Origin: a virus
Direction: 5' to 3' (one strand)
IMG/VR virus record: IMGVR_UViG_3300020020_000010
Span: 1-42,351 of that record
DNA length: 42,351 nt
In this document: positions 25,803-32,114 of the stretch, one piece after another
Layout: every line of letters begins with the position of its first letter
Position numbering within the stretch: the first letter of the stretch is position 1
Notes under the pieces: generated by a model
What the model saw: the letters and a program-made list of their open reading frames with translations, nothing else
What the model was told of the DNA's origin: nothing
Databases searched by the model: none
Made by a program: the position numbers and the translations under genes

Positions 25803-26525
25803 TTAGGCCGCGCCCAGCTCGCGACGCTTCCGACGCCTACGATTGAGAACGATCAGCCCCAGCACCCCTGAACCAAACAAGACCGCACTTGCCGGGAGAG
25901 GGACCGGGTTCAACGGGACCGCTTGGAGGTTGATGTCGCCGACGTTGAAGCCAACGCCCGATGCACCTTGGAAGCCGTACGGGCTACCATCGATGCTCTG
26001 GAAGCGGAGGAACGCCGCATCCAGCGAGATCAACGAGAACACTTGATCGAACGTCAGCGTGAACTCACCGCTGGCCGACTGACCAGACGTCAAGCCCGTG
26101 CCGCCGCTGCAGCTGCCGCTGGCCGACGAGAAGCACACCTCGATCGCGTTCGCCCCGTTCACGTTCGGGAACGACGGATTGAGGATCGTGTAGCCGAACA
26201 GACCAGTAGAGGCCGCACCGACAATGTTCGGTGTGGTGGTCAGACCAAACGAAGTGATCCTCGATGCCGTGACACTCCCGGATTGGGTGTTGGTCACGGT
26301 GTAGTCGAAGTTCCAGGTCAAGCCACCGTTGGTGACGCCATCGTATTCGAGAAACAGCGAACCGGTGAGGCCAGGAACCGAAACGGCATTGCCGTTCACA
26401 TCAACGTAGCCTTGCAGGGCCGTCGTGCCAGACGCACCAACATCGCCGACGTTGATGGTTACGGCCTTGGAGGGAGTGGACATTGCCAAGGCCGTGAGCA
26501 ATGCCGCCGTGAGATACTTCAACAT
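25803..26525 (-). CDS. PEP-CTERM sorting-signal protein (exported surface protein)
   Basis: This 240-residue protein has an N-terminal signal peptide (MLKYLTAALLTALAM, likely cleaved after SKA at residue 21) and a beta-rich, Ser/Thr/Gly-rich body with a Cys131/Cys139 pair. It ends in a canonical PEP-CTERM tail: VPLP at 208-211, a transmembrane helix ASAVLFGSGVLGLIVL, and a basic cluster RRRRKRR at 229-235. In bacteria such tails are recognised by an exosortase (EpsH/Xrt) and linked to exopolysaccharide-associated surfaces. The GC content is visibly lower than that of the neighbours, suggesting recent transfer from a host. AAGGAAG precedes the ATG. It is distal in the leftward operon, a typical place for a moron. 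Confidence 0.88.
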   Translation of the reverse strand: MLKYLTAALLTALAMSTPSKAVTINVGDVGASGTTALQGYVDVNGNAVSVPGLTGSLFLEYDGVTNGGLTWNFDYTVTNTQSGSVTASRITSFGLTTTPNIVGAASTGLFGYTILNPSFPNVNGANAIEVCFSSASGSCSGGTGLTSGQSASGEFTLTFDQVFSLISLDAAFLRFQSIDGSPYGFQGASGVGFNVGDINLQAVPLNPVPLPASAVLFGSGVLGLIVLNRRRRKRRELGAA

Positions 26526-26764
26526 GGGTTAGCTTCCTTCTGATGCCTCTGGATAGAGTGTCCGCGGGTCGAGGCGTATCCCGTGGCCATCTTCTTCCGG
26601 CGCCGAGCGGCGCGCAGGATCCTCTTCTTCCGACCGGAGCCTGGGCGGCCGGCAGCCACCCAGGCTCTGAACTTCTGTTCCGCGATCACCTCGCGCGCCG
26701 TCATCATGCGCTCAGTGGGATCACGCTTCGGGGGCGGCCCGAGCTTGCCGACGATCTCAGCCAC
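26519..26764 (-). CDS. Small basic hypothetical protein
   Basis: The GTG start at 26764 overlaps the stop of the upstream gene in GTGGCTGA. The 81-residue product has an Ala/Arg/Lys-rich middle (FRAWVAAGRPGSGRKKRILRAARRRKK, quoted here in overlapping parts: FRAWVAAGRP, GRKKRIL, RAARRRKK), suggesting nucleic-acid binding. The last 20 residues overlap the leader and start of the PEP-CTERM gene. No family was recognised. Translational coupling supports that it is expressed. Confidence 0.5.
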   Translation of the reverse strand: MAEIVGKLGPPPKRDPTERMMTAREVIAEQKFRAWVAAGRPGSGRKKRILRAARRRKKMATGYASTRGHSIQRHQKEANPC

Positions 26765-27212
26765 GGTCGAGCCTCCAGTAGCCGTAGACGCAGCGCCGGC
26801 CGCCACGATCAGGATTGTGAGTGTCGAAGCCGACGCGGTCGATCACCGCGGTGAAGTGCTTGCTGACTGATACCACGAGCCGGCCCATGGGCAGCTCGTC
26901 GGCGAGCAGATGCACGGTGCAGCCGGTGCCGATGCCCATGGTCGGCACCCACACGAAGCCCAGCTCGCGCATGTAGTCCTTGAACCATTTGCGCCCGGTG
27001 TTGATGCCGTGGCTGGCCGAGGAGATGCGGTGCCCGGTGTACTTGCCGCGGCGCTGCGAGCCAGTCTCCTTGGCGAGGCGATCGTAGATCTCCTGGTAGG
27101 GGCGCTCGGTGATGATGGCGAGCGAGCGGGCGACACAGTCGCCGGCGCGGCCCTTGAAGCCGGCAGCGGCACGGCCGCCGTCGGTAAAGACGAACTTCAG
27201 TCTCTTAGGCAT
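26757..27212 (-). CDS. Papain-like cysteine-peptidase-fold phage protein
   Basis: This 151-residue protein has AGDCVARSLAIITERPYQEI (about 23-42), with Cys26 at the start of a helix as in papain-like enzymes. His119 follows in VSVSKHFTAVID, with Asp130 or Asn133 in DTHNPD completing a possible Cys-His-Asp/Asn triad. This order (GDC then SKHFxA then DxxxP) recurs in a conserved phage family of unknown function. The substrate is unknown. It has its own promoter at 27246-27283 and a CAACGGAGCA box before the ATG, so it is the first gene of a unit with 26519-26764 and the PEP-CTERM gene. Confidence 0.75.
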   Translation of the reverse strand: MPKRLKFVFTDGGRAAAGFKGRAGDCVARSLAIITERPYQEIYDRLAKETGSQRRGKYTGHRISSASHGINTGRKWFKDYMRELGFVWVPTMGIGTGCTVHLLADELPMGRLVVSVSKHFTAVIDRVGFDTHNPDRGGRRCVYGYWRLDRG

Positions 27213-27245
27213 ATCAGTGCTCCGTTGCGTGCGATCAACAAAGCC

Positions 27246-27283
27246 ACGTTAGGACATCATGACCGCCCGGTCAAGTCGTCCTG
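27246..27283 (-). promoter_or_regulatory. Shared promoter/operator, site A
   Basis: On the minus strand TTGACC (27274-27269) is followed by 17 bases and TAACGT (27251-27246). The -35 lies in the palindrome TGACCG-GG-CGGTCA, with TAGGAC and GTCCTG at the outer ends of a 34-bp element (27250-27283). It reads into the cysteine-peptidase-like gene with a leader of about 27 bases. Confidence 0.75.
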
Positions 27284-27451
27284 TTCGTGCGCTCGGCGCT
27301 GCTCCCCAGCGATCCGCAGGTAGTGCGCCATGCAGATCAGTAGCCCCTTGTCGTTGGTCGACAGATCGTTCCAGGGCCGTGCCCTGGGATTGATCTCGCG
27401 ATAGAGCGCATAGGTACGCTTCGCGAGATCCTCGCTGTCATCGTCGTTCAT
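27257..27451 (-). CDS. Small acidic hypothetical protein
   Basis: A 64-residue protein starts at the ATG overlapping the upstream stop (TGATG). The open frame extends upstream, but the overlapping start fits the operon style. It is charged (NDDDSEDLAKRTYALYREIN) with a conserved-looking WNDLSTNDKGLLICMAHYL. Its 3' end lies within operator site A. Function unknown. Confidence 0.6.
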   Translation of the reverse strand: MNDDDSEDLAKRTYALYREINPRARPWNDLSTNDKGLLICMAHYLRIAGEQRRAHEQDDLTGRS

Positions 27452-27738
27452 CAGCTGGGTTCCGATCGTTCGTGCTCCGGCGCGTCGGAGGTTTCCCACT
27501 CAGTCGGCGGGTGACCGGTGATGTCTTCGACACACGTCGTGAGCACCTGCTTCATGAGCTGGAGAAAGCCGTCCTTGATCTCCGCGTGTTCCTTGACAGG
27601 CCCCATCGCGATCGAGCCGATGATAAAGGCGCCATCCATGGTGCCCTCGTTCGCAATGTATGCCGTCCAGAACTTGCCCTCCTTGCGCAGGGCCAAGCGG
27701 ATGCCGATCGTCTTCATCTTTGGTTTGCGTTTCGTCAT
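27451..27738 (-). CDS. Hypothetical protein
   Basis: The 95-residue product begins MTKRKPKMKTIGIRLALRKE, with a likely beta-hairpin at GKFWTAYIANEGTMDGAFIIGSIAM and a helix DGFLQLMKQVLTTCVEDIT (parts at residues 20-45 and 56-75). The acidic tail ends HERSEPS. It overlaps the next gene by TGATG. It belongs to the leftward early operon and no family was recognised. Confidence 0.65.
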   Translation of the reverse strand: MTKRKPKMKTIGIRLALRKEGKFWTAYIANEGTMDGAFIIGSIAMGPVKEHAEIKDGFLQLMKQVLTTCVEDITGHPPTEWETSDAPEHERSEPS

Positions 27739-27740
27739 TG

Positions 27741-27932
27741 CTAACTCCCCAGAAGCAGAATGATCGCCGTGAGCACCGCCACTGCGACGGCGATCAGCAG
27801 CGTTGCCCAGTGCGGGTGTCGATCGACCCAGCCGAGCGGCTCCGGCTCACGCCAGGGCTCCGGCGGCCGGCGCCGCGTCGTCGGGTATATGTCGTAGGGC
27901 GGCGGTGGCGCCGACGGCTGTGGCTTACCCAT
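27741..27932 (-). CDS. Small C-terminally anchored membrane protein
   Basis: The ATG at 27932 overlaps the upstream stop (ATGGGTAA). The 63-residue protein has a Pro-rich cytoplasmic or periplasmic segment (QPSAPPPPYDIYP, RRRPPEPWREPEP) and one C-terminal transmembrane helix at 42-62 (WATLLIAVAVAVLTAIILLL). It was found by reading within a longer frame whose upstream part is the shadow of the zinc-ribbon gene. Role unknown; tail-anchored phage peptides can modify host membrane functions. Confidence 0.6.
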   Translation of the reverse strand: MGKPQPSAPPPPYDIYPTTRRRPPEPWREPEPLGWVDRHPHWATLLIAVAVAVLTAIILLLGS

Positions 27933-28239
27933 CGAACACCAGCAGATCCAACGCGGCAGCCAGCGACCGGTGAGCGGCCATACGATAGCTGTCGGCATCC
28001 TTCGGCGGCCACGGCTTGCCCTTGGTGAGATGACTGTGGATCTCACGCGCCATCGTCTCGACGACGTTGCCCATGGGCGCGTCGACGGTCCTCTCCGGTA
28101 TGGCTGGTCCGCCGCCGCAGGCAGAGCAGACCACCCTGAAGCCGTGGGACTTGGTTTCGTCTTTGATGCGATGCATCTTTGTCGGCATCTTGTGGCCGTC
28201 GTTGCAGGCCGGGCACCTGGGACGCTTCTCACCGTTCAT
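27925..28239 (-). CDS. Small zinc-ribbon protein
   Basis: The 104-residue product starts at the ATG at 28239, with GAGGAG seven bases upstream. A TTG at 28242 is in frame. Cys9/Cys12 (CPAC) and Cys38/Cys41 (CSAC) form a likely four-Cys zinc ribbon. The C-terminal half is helical with HRSLAAALDLLVFDG. The gene overlaps both neighbours by a few bases. DNA, RNA or protein binding cannot be distinguished from sequence. Confidence 0.7.
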   Translation of the reverse strand: MNGEKRPRCPACNDGHKMPTKMHRIKDETKSHGFRVVCSACGGGPAIPERTVDAPMGNVVETMAREIHSHLTKGKPWPPKDADSYRMAAHRSLAAALDLLVFDG

Positions 28240-28420
28240 CAATCGGCTCCTCAGTGGTGTAGTTCGGATCGGTCAGCACCTCTGGCCGATAAACTGACAG
28301 CTTGCGGTCGCGGCACTTGTTGCAGACCCGGCACAGCGCAATGCCGCGGGCGTCGAACGCCCAGCCGCTGCGCAGGCCGGAGCCGCACGGACAGAGATCA
28401 GGGCGCGGGCGCCGGCTCAC
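28229..28420 (-). CDS. Small zinc-ribbon protein (CPCGSG type)
   Basis: This 63-residue protein starts with a GTG that overlaps the upstream stop (GTGA). It has CPCGSG (Cys10, Cys12) and CRVCNKC (Cys30, Cys33, Cys36), giving a compact metal-binding site. The tail KLSVYRPEVLTDPNYTTEEP resembles a conserved small protein family seen in other alphaproteobacterial phages. Function unknown. Confidence 0.7.
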   Translation of the reverse strand: MSRRPRPDLCPCGSGLRSGWAFDARGIALCRVCNKCRDRKLSVYRPEVLTDPNYTTEEPIDER

Positions 28421-28587
28421 TTCACCTTCTCCAGCTTGGCGATAGCGCTATAGATCGCATCGTACTCGCGCTTGTACTTGCGCTCGGCCGCGGCGGTGTC
28501 GTCCTCCTCCCAAGGCCATTCGCCGGCCATCACGAATTGCCCGGCGCGGATCAGCATCTCCCGCTCCAGCTTGGTCAGGCGGCTCAT
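28417..28587 (-). CDS. Small helical hypothetical protein
   Basis: A 56-residue protein starts at the ATG overlapping the upstream TGA. The frame is open further upstream but antisense-like there. It is helical with MSRLTKLEREMLIRAGQFVM and a charged second half, RKYKREYDAIYSAIAKLEKV. No family was recognised. Confidence 0.6.
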   Translation of the reverse strand: MSRLTKLEREMLIRAGQFVMAGEWPWEEDDTAAAERKYKREYDAIYSAIAKLEKVK

Positions 28588-28799
28588 CCTGGCTGCCCTC
28601 TGGCGGCGCGCCGGATCTGCGAAAGGATGTTGAGCTGGCTGCGGCCTGGGCTGTTCTGGCCACGGGCCTGCGACCCCTTGGGCAGGATCGCGCAGAACTT
28701 GTTGTTGACGATGATCTTGAGATGCCGCTTGCCGTTGATGATCGACCAGGGCGCGCCGCAGCTGTCCAATAGCTGCTGAACGTCGTGAGATAGTCGCAT
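28584..28799 (-). CDS. HicA/dsRBD-like small protein
   Basis: The 71-residue protein begins MRLSHDVQQLLDSCGAPW, followed by IINGKRHLKIIVNNKFCAILPKGS and a C-terminal NILSQIRRAARG. The order helix, GxKHxK-like hairpin, strand ending in PxGS, and NxxxxIRRAxR matches the HicA-type double-stranded-RNA-binding fold. The catalytic His of HicA toxins would correspond to His26. There is no HicB partner next door, so it is probably a stand-alone RNA-binding or degraded family member. GGGGAG precedes the ATG. Confidence 0.65.
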   Translation of the reverse strand: MRLSHDVQQLLDSCGAPWSIINGKRHLKIIVNNKFCAILPKGSQARGQNSPGRSQLNILSQIRRAARGQPG

Positions 28800-28819
28800 G
28801 CTCTTCTCCCCGTTGAAGT

Positions 28820-28843
28820 GGGCGGCGCATTGGCGCGCCGCCC
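28820..28843 (-). terminator. Hairpin between leftward genes
   Basis: GGGCGGCGC (28820-28828) pairs perfectly with GCGCCGCCC (28835-28843) around ATTGGC. It lies just past the stop of the 28851-29759 gene on the minus strand. No U-run follows, so it may be a partial terminator or an RNA stabiliser. Confidence 0.6.
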
Positions 28844-28850
28844 GGTTAAA

Positions 28851-29759
28851 TCACCAGCCGAACTTCTCCGCGCAGGTCGGGCCGATGCCGCGCGCGATGC
28901 TTTCGTCGTTGGTCAGCAGCAGCCCGCAGATGGCGCAGGTCGACCACGCCTTGCCGAACGCGACCGCCGCGATCTCCGGGTTCTCGGCGCAGTCCAGCAC
29001 CGCCACCTGCTCGACCGGCGAGCACTCGAACCGGGCGGTGAACTTGCCACCCTTGATGTGGCCAAGCTTCTTGCCCTCCGGGGTCTTGGCGAACAGCATG
29101 CCTTCCCACTGGCTGCCGGCCGAGCCGGGCGTGAACAGGACGTCGACGGCGTTGGTGGCGCGAAGCTTCAGCGGCTTCTTGAACACGCCCTTCTGGCCCT
29201 TGCGCTGCGCCCGCTCGATCGCGTGGGCAAACGCCGCCTCGATCTTGGAGGCGTCGACCGCCGGAGCGTTCTCGACGCGAGCGGTGTTGCGCTCGGCACG
29301 AGCTGCGTCGCGCAGCATGCCGTTGCGCACGACCGCCATCTGCTTGTCGGTCAGCGAGCCGAACTTCGTGATGCCCTGCATGAACGACAGCGCGACGTCC
29401 CAGCGGCCGGCAGTGCGCTTCAGCCATTCCCACTCCGCCGGATGCTCGGCCTCGAACGCGGTCGCGTTCTCAACCCGCTTGCTGTCCTGGCGGGCCTCGC
29501 GCTGCGCCTTCGCCTTGACGCGATCGCCGCGTGAGGTCTTGAACGTCAGCTTGCCGGTGCCGTTGCAGGTGAAGCACGCGCCGTGATCACGGCCGCTGTG
29601 GGTGACGAACCGGCCGCTGCCGGCACACTTCCGGCAGCTCTCGGTGTGCAGGCGCTCCAGGATCGGAGTGAAGCCCTCCGGCACGATTGGCCGCGGGCGC
29701 GGCGCCGGGGCGCCGCCTAAGAGGTCCGAGAGATCGTCGTCGTGAAACTCGTTGGTCAT
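28851..29759 (-). CDS. DnaJ-type zinc finger and DUF6011-like protein
   Basis: The ATG at 29759 carries the shared CAACGGAGCA leader box; an earlier in-frame start at 29813 lies in the operator. The 302-residue protein has two CxxCxGxG units at about 42-67 (CRKCAGSG and CFTCNGTG), as in DnaJ cysteine-rich domains. It also has a central SLTDKQMAVVRNG motif and a C-terminal CAICGLLLTNDESIARGIGP then CAEK, the pattern of the DUF6011 zinc domain. It is likely a nucleic-acid-associated early protein. It is the first gene after operator site B. Confidence 0.8.
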   Translation of the reverse strand: MTNEFHDDDLSDLLGGAPAPRPRPIVPEGFTPILERLHTESCRKCAGSGRFVTHSGRDHGACFTCNGTGKLTFKTSRGDRVKAKAQREARQDSKRVENATAFEAEHPAEWEWLKRTAGRWDVALSFMQGITKFGSLTDKQMAVVRNGMLRDAARAERNTARVENAPAVDASKIEAAFAHAIERAQRKGQKGVFKKPLKLRATNAVDVLFTPGSAGSQWEGMLFAKTPEGKKLGHIKGGKFTARFECSPVEQVAVLDCAENPEIAAVAFGKAWSTCAICGLLLTNDESIARGIGPTCAEKFGW

Positions 29760-29784
29760 CTGCTTGCTCCGTTGCTGATGTCCC

Positions 29785-29822
29785 CTTGTAGGACGCTCTG
29801 ACAGCCCTGTCAAGCGGTCCTA
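29785..29822 (-). promoter_or_regulatory. Shared promoter/operator, site B
   Basis: On the minus strand TTGACA (29813-29808), 17 bases, then TACAAG (29790-29785). The palindrome TGACAG-GG-CTGTCA overlaps the -35, and TAGGAC/GTCCTA flank it in a 34-bp element (29789-29822). The far end covers the stop codon of the 29820-30164 gene. It drives the 28851-29759 gene. Confidence 0.8.
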
Positions 29823-30164
29823 ATGCAGCTTATCCGGGGGGTCACCGCCAGCTGTCGTGATGTCGGGCATCGTTAGATCGCTGGTCCGCATGTACTCTTT
29901 GATCTCACGATCGATCGTCCTGATCAGCGCCAGGACGGTCTTCTTGTCGGAGCCGTCCCTCTGCAGTTTCTCGATTATGTCGAGCATCCACTCGACGCCG
30001 CAGAAGAACGAGGCGCGGCTGGCATAGACCTCAGCCGGCGTGGCCCCGCCCGGTGCACTGGAGGCGACCCGCGCCAGCCAGCCGGCGGCAACGAGCTGGT
30101 GCTTCCTGATCAGCTCGCGCGATAGCCGGCGCAGCTCCTTCTCGTCGAACATCTTGTCGTCCAT
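29820..30164 (-). CDS. Hypothetical helical protein
   Basis: The 114-residue product starts at the ATG that overlaps the upstream stop (TGATG). It is mostly helical: FDEKELRRLSRELIRKHQLV, ASFFCGVEWMLDIIEKL, and VLALIRTIDREIKEYM. The acidic or polar tail ends GGDPPDKLH. It is the last gene before operator site B. No family was recognised. Confidence 0.6.
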   Translation of the reverse strand: MDDKMFDEKELRRLSRELIRKHQLVAAGWLARVASSAPGGATPAEVYASRASFFCGVEWMLDIIEKLQRDGSDKKTVLALIRTIDREIKEYMRTSDLTMPDITTAGGDPPDKLH

Positions 30165-30448
30165 CACCTGAACTCCGATGTCGGGATCGGTTCGAAATAC
30201 TTGCAGGCCGGCCACTCTGGTCTGACGACATGGCCGACCGAACCGGTGAGCTGCTTGTAGATCGCGCAGGCCTTAGTCTTGCGCAGCGTCAGCACGTTGC
30301 CGTGGCGGTCGTAGATCTTGGTCTGGTAGCCGCGATGCAGACACTTGCCGCACGTTGCGCCCCACGGGCCGGTGCCGCTGAAATACGCCATGCCAGGATG
30401 GACGCTGTCGCGGTCTGGCACGCCCTCTAGCTTGGTCATGTGCGACAT
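30164..30448 (-). CDS. Cysteine-rich conserved phage protein
   Basis: This 94-residue protein has GMAYFSGTGPWGATCGKCLH (about 19-38), then Cys61 in KACAIY and Cys81 in PEWPACKYFEP. The four spaced cysteines and the GTGPxGxTCGxC signature define a small zinc-binding family that I recall from many phages of Proteobacteria, function unknown. A GGAG precedes the ATG. The gene is coupled to its downstream neighbour. Confidence 0.75.
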   Translation of the reverse strand: MSHMTKLEGVPDRDSVHPGMAYFSGTGPWGATCGKCLHRGYQTKIYDRHGNVLTLRKTKACAIYKQLTGSVGHVVRPEWPACKYFEPIPTSEFR

Positions 30449-30451
30449 GGG

Positions 30452-30694
30452 TCATTCTCCGCTTGTTACCCGCCCCAGATCGTCACCAATCTCGCGCAAG
30501 CGCCCCATCGCCTTCACCGCCCACGGGTCGCCCCCGACGCGGAAGTTCTCGGCGCGGCTGGCCCGATCAAGGGCGGCGCCGCGATCGGCAAGACCAACCT
30601 TCACTTCGGCGGCGATGCTCTCGATCGCATCGACCTCGACGCAAAAGTCGATTGCAGGATCCGGGTGATGTCCAAAGCGTCCTAGAGTAGTCAT
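30452..30694 (-). CDS. Small conserved phage protein (FGHHPDPAIDF family)
   Basis: The 80-residue protein begins MTTLGRFGHHPDPAIDFCVE, a signature found in small early phage proteins, followed by a helical DAIESIAAEVKVGLADRGAAL. The stop TGA lies three bases before the next start. No biochemical function is known for this family. Confidence 0.7.
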   Translation of the reverse strand: MTTLGRFGHHPDPAIDFCVEVDAIESIAAEVKVGLADRGAALDRASRAENFRVGGDPWAVKAMGRLREIGDDLGRVTSGE

Positions 30695-31437
30695 GGTTGC
30701 CTCCTTGGCTCGGCTAACGTCGGTTGATCCGTGTCGCGGCGTCGGCTTTCGAGTATTTTGACGGCCTGCGTAAGGTCGCGTTCCATCTGCGCTGTGACCT
30801 CAACCGAATAGACAGCATCGGCCGGCGCGTCGAAGTTCTGATCGACCTTCTCGTCGTAAGTCTGCTCGTCCAGGCTCCCATGCAGCGGGTTCAGCAAGTC
30901 GAGCAGCGTTTGGATCGTCTCGCGATCTAGCGCAGGCGGTAACGCCCTGTTCGTCGGCTGATCCGTGTCTTTCAGGAGGGCGAGAACGGCGCTGGCTTTG
31001 CGCCCCCAGACGTGCCGCGCTTCGGGGCATTGGCCTGCTGGGATTAGGCAAGAGTGCGTAAGACAGATGGCCGCGCATTGCTTTGTCCCGTCTGCCTTGC
31101 AAATCGCCTGCGCGATCGCCGCCTCGCTCGGTAACGCCCTGTTCGTCGGCTGATCCGTGCCTTGCGGTGAGAGGAGGGCGTGAACGGCCTTTGCTGCCGG
31201 CAACCAAGTTTGCCAGGGGCCTTGGCCGCGAGTGCTCGCAATAGCCTCCGCGATCTTGATCACATCGGGTGGCGGCGTTAACGCCCTGACTGGGATGGCG
31301 CGGAGGTGGGCGACAACTCTCGTGACTAAATGCGCAGCCGATTTCTCCCCGCGCTGCTCCAGGCCGATGCCAAGCCCTTCAAGCATATCTATGTCTTGGG
31401 CCGCCAGCGCAGTGGCGTCGTTAACGTGCTGTGTCAT
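30691..31437 (-). CDS. Repeat-module protein with TDQPTNRALP linkers
   Basis: The ATG at 31437 overlaps the upstream stop (ATGA); the open frame before it is antisense noise. The 248-residue protein contains at least two related modules. Each runs IAxAI... W/HVWGRKA...AVxALL and ends in a TDQPT linker (GTDQPTNRALP, DTDQPTNRALP, and a last DTDQPTLAEP). One module holds a Cys-rich patch (KQCAAICLTHSC...QCPEA) that may bind metal. The linkers are nearly identical at DNA level. Function unknown; the repeat structure suggests internal duplication. Confidence 0.65.
   Translation of the reverse strand: MTQHVNDATALAAQDIDMLEGLGIGLEQRGEKSAAHLVTRVVAHLRAIPVRALTPPPDVIKIAEAIASTRGQGPWQTWLPAAKAVHALLSPQGTDQPTNRALPSEAAIAQAICKADGTKQCAAICLTHSCLIPAGQCPEARHVWGRKASAVLALLKDTDQPTNRALPPALDRETIQTLLDLLNPLHGSLDEQTYDEKVDQNFDAPADAVYSVEVTAQMERDLTQAVKILESRRRDTDQPTLAEPRRQP
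30937..31159. repeat. Pair of exact 31-bp direct repeats (plus a partial third copy)
   Basis: Bases 30937-30967 and 31129-31159 are identical; both begin CGGTAACGCCC and end GCTGATCCGTG. A shorter related copy lies at 30711-30735. The copies are 192 bases apart, in one reading frame, and encode the TDQPTNRALP linkers. They are best explained as protein repeats, though recombination between them could delete a module. Confidence 0.85.
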
Positions 31438-31838
31438 GGGGCGGATGCCGCTCTCTGCTTGTCGATCGGCCCGATAAGATGCGCAGGCGGGACTGGGATC
31501 TCGTGCGCGATCGACTTCCACAGGTGAAGGCAGAACGGGTGATAGTTGACGTACACCGACTTCGGCGGATGAAACTGGACCACGCACTCGTCTTCGCCCC
31601 AGAACAGATCCTTGACGTAGGACATCTCGGCCCAGTTCGGCGTGCGGTGCTTGATCGAGACGCTGACATGCTCCCACGCATGATCCTCTGGCGTGGGCCC
31701 CGTCGAGATGATCGCCAGCTGCGCGCCGCTCGGGCCCATGATGAGAAACGCCCCCATCAACTTGTCAGCCGGCGTGCTGCCCCATAGCCCCGAGCGCAGG
31801 CGCCCGTTCTCTAATTTCTCTGCGACAGTTATCCTCAT
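31434..31838 (-). CDS. DUF7694-like conserved phage protein
   Basis: This 134-residue protein is the first leftward gene of the divergent control region. The signature HAWEHVSVSIKHRTPNWAEM, VKDLFWGEDECVVQFHPP and YVNYHPFCLHLW recurs in a widespread phage family now annotated DUF7694, with several His/Cys that could bind metal. The predicted promoter places the transcription start at or beside the ATG, so translation may be leaderless. Function unknown. Confidence 0.75.
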   Translation of the reverse strand: MRITVAEKLENGRLRSGLWGSTPADKLMGAFLIMGPSGAQLAIISTGPTPEDHAWEHVSVSIKHRTPNWAEMSYVKDLFWGEDECVVQFHPPKSVYVNYHPFCLHLWKSIAHEIPVPPAHLIGPIDKQRAASAP

Positions 31839-31844
31839 GGCAAA

Positions 31845-31884
31845 AGCGTATCCCCTTGCGATGTGAATCGCAACCCACTAATCT
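31845..31884. promoter_or_regulatory. Divergent promoters sharing one palindromic operator
   Basis: The sequence TTGCGAT-GTGA-ATCGCAA (31856-31873) is a perfect inverted repeat. Rightward: TTGCGA (31856-31861), 17 bases, TAATCT (31879-31884), predicted start about 31891-31893, where the HTH gene ATG lies. Leftward: TTGCGA (31873-31868), 17 bases, TACGCT (31850-31845), predicted start about 31838, the ATG of the leftward gene. Both mRNAs would be leaderless, and one bound dimer would cover both -35 boxes. Confidence 0.75.
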
Positions 31885-31892
31885 GCGCGACC

Positions 31893-32114
31893 ATGAAACC
31901 ACACCCCACCGTTAAGGCCCTGCTTGTGGAGATCGATGAGTTCTGCCGCAAGTCGGGCACCTCCCGCACCGGGTTCGGTCGCCGCGTCGCCGGCGACAGC
32001 CATCTGGTGTCGCGCCTGCGCGGCGGCTCGATGCCGACGCTGATGACGATCGAGCGCATCCAGCGCTACATCCGCACGGTCACGAAGGAGCAGCAGCGGA
32101 TCTGGCGGGACTGA
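31893..32114 (+). CDS. Small helix-turn-helix regulator
   Basis: The ATG at 31893 has no ribosome-binding site but coincides with the predicted transcription start. A GTG 30 bases upstream is in frame but lies in the operator. The 73-residue protein has LLVEIDEFCRKSGTSRTGFG, then RRVAGDSHLVSRLRGGSMPT, the helix-turn-helix pattern of a small family common in alphaproteobacteria and their phages. It is the natural candidate to bind the adjacent TTGCGAT palindrome and control both divergent transcripts. It is coupled to the GcrA gene by TGATG. Confidence 0.8.
   Translation: MKPHPTVKALLVEIDEFCRKSGTSRTGFGRRVAGDSHLVSRLRGGSMPTLMTIERIQRYIRTVTKEQQRIWRD

Noticed and set aside
30937-31159. 31-bp repeats as a CRISPR array
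   Set aside because: Only two full copies, 192 bp apart, in frame within a protein gene.
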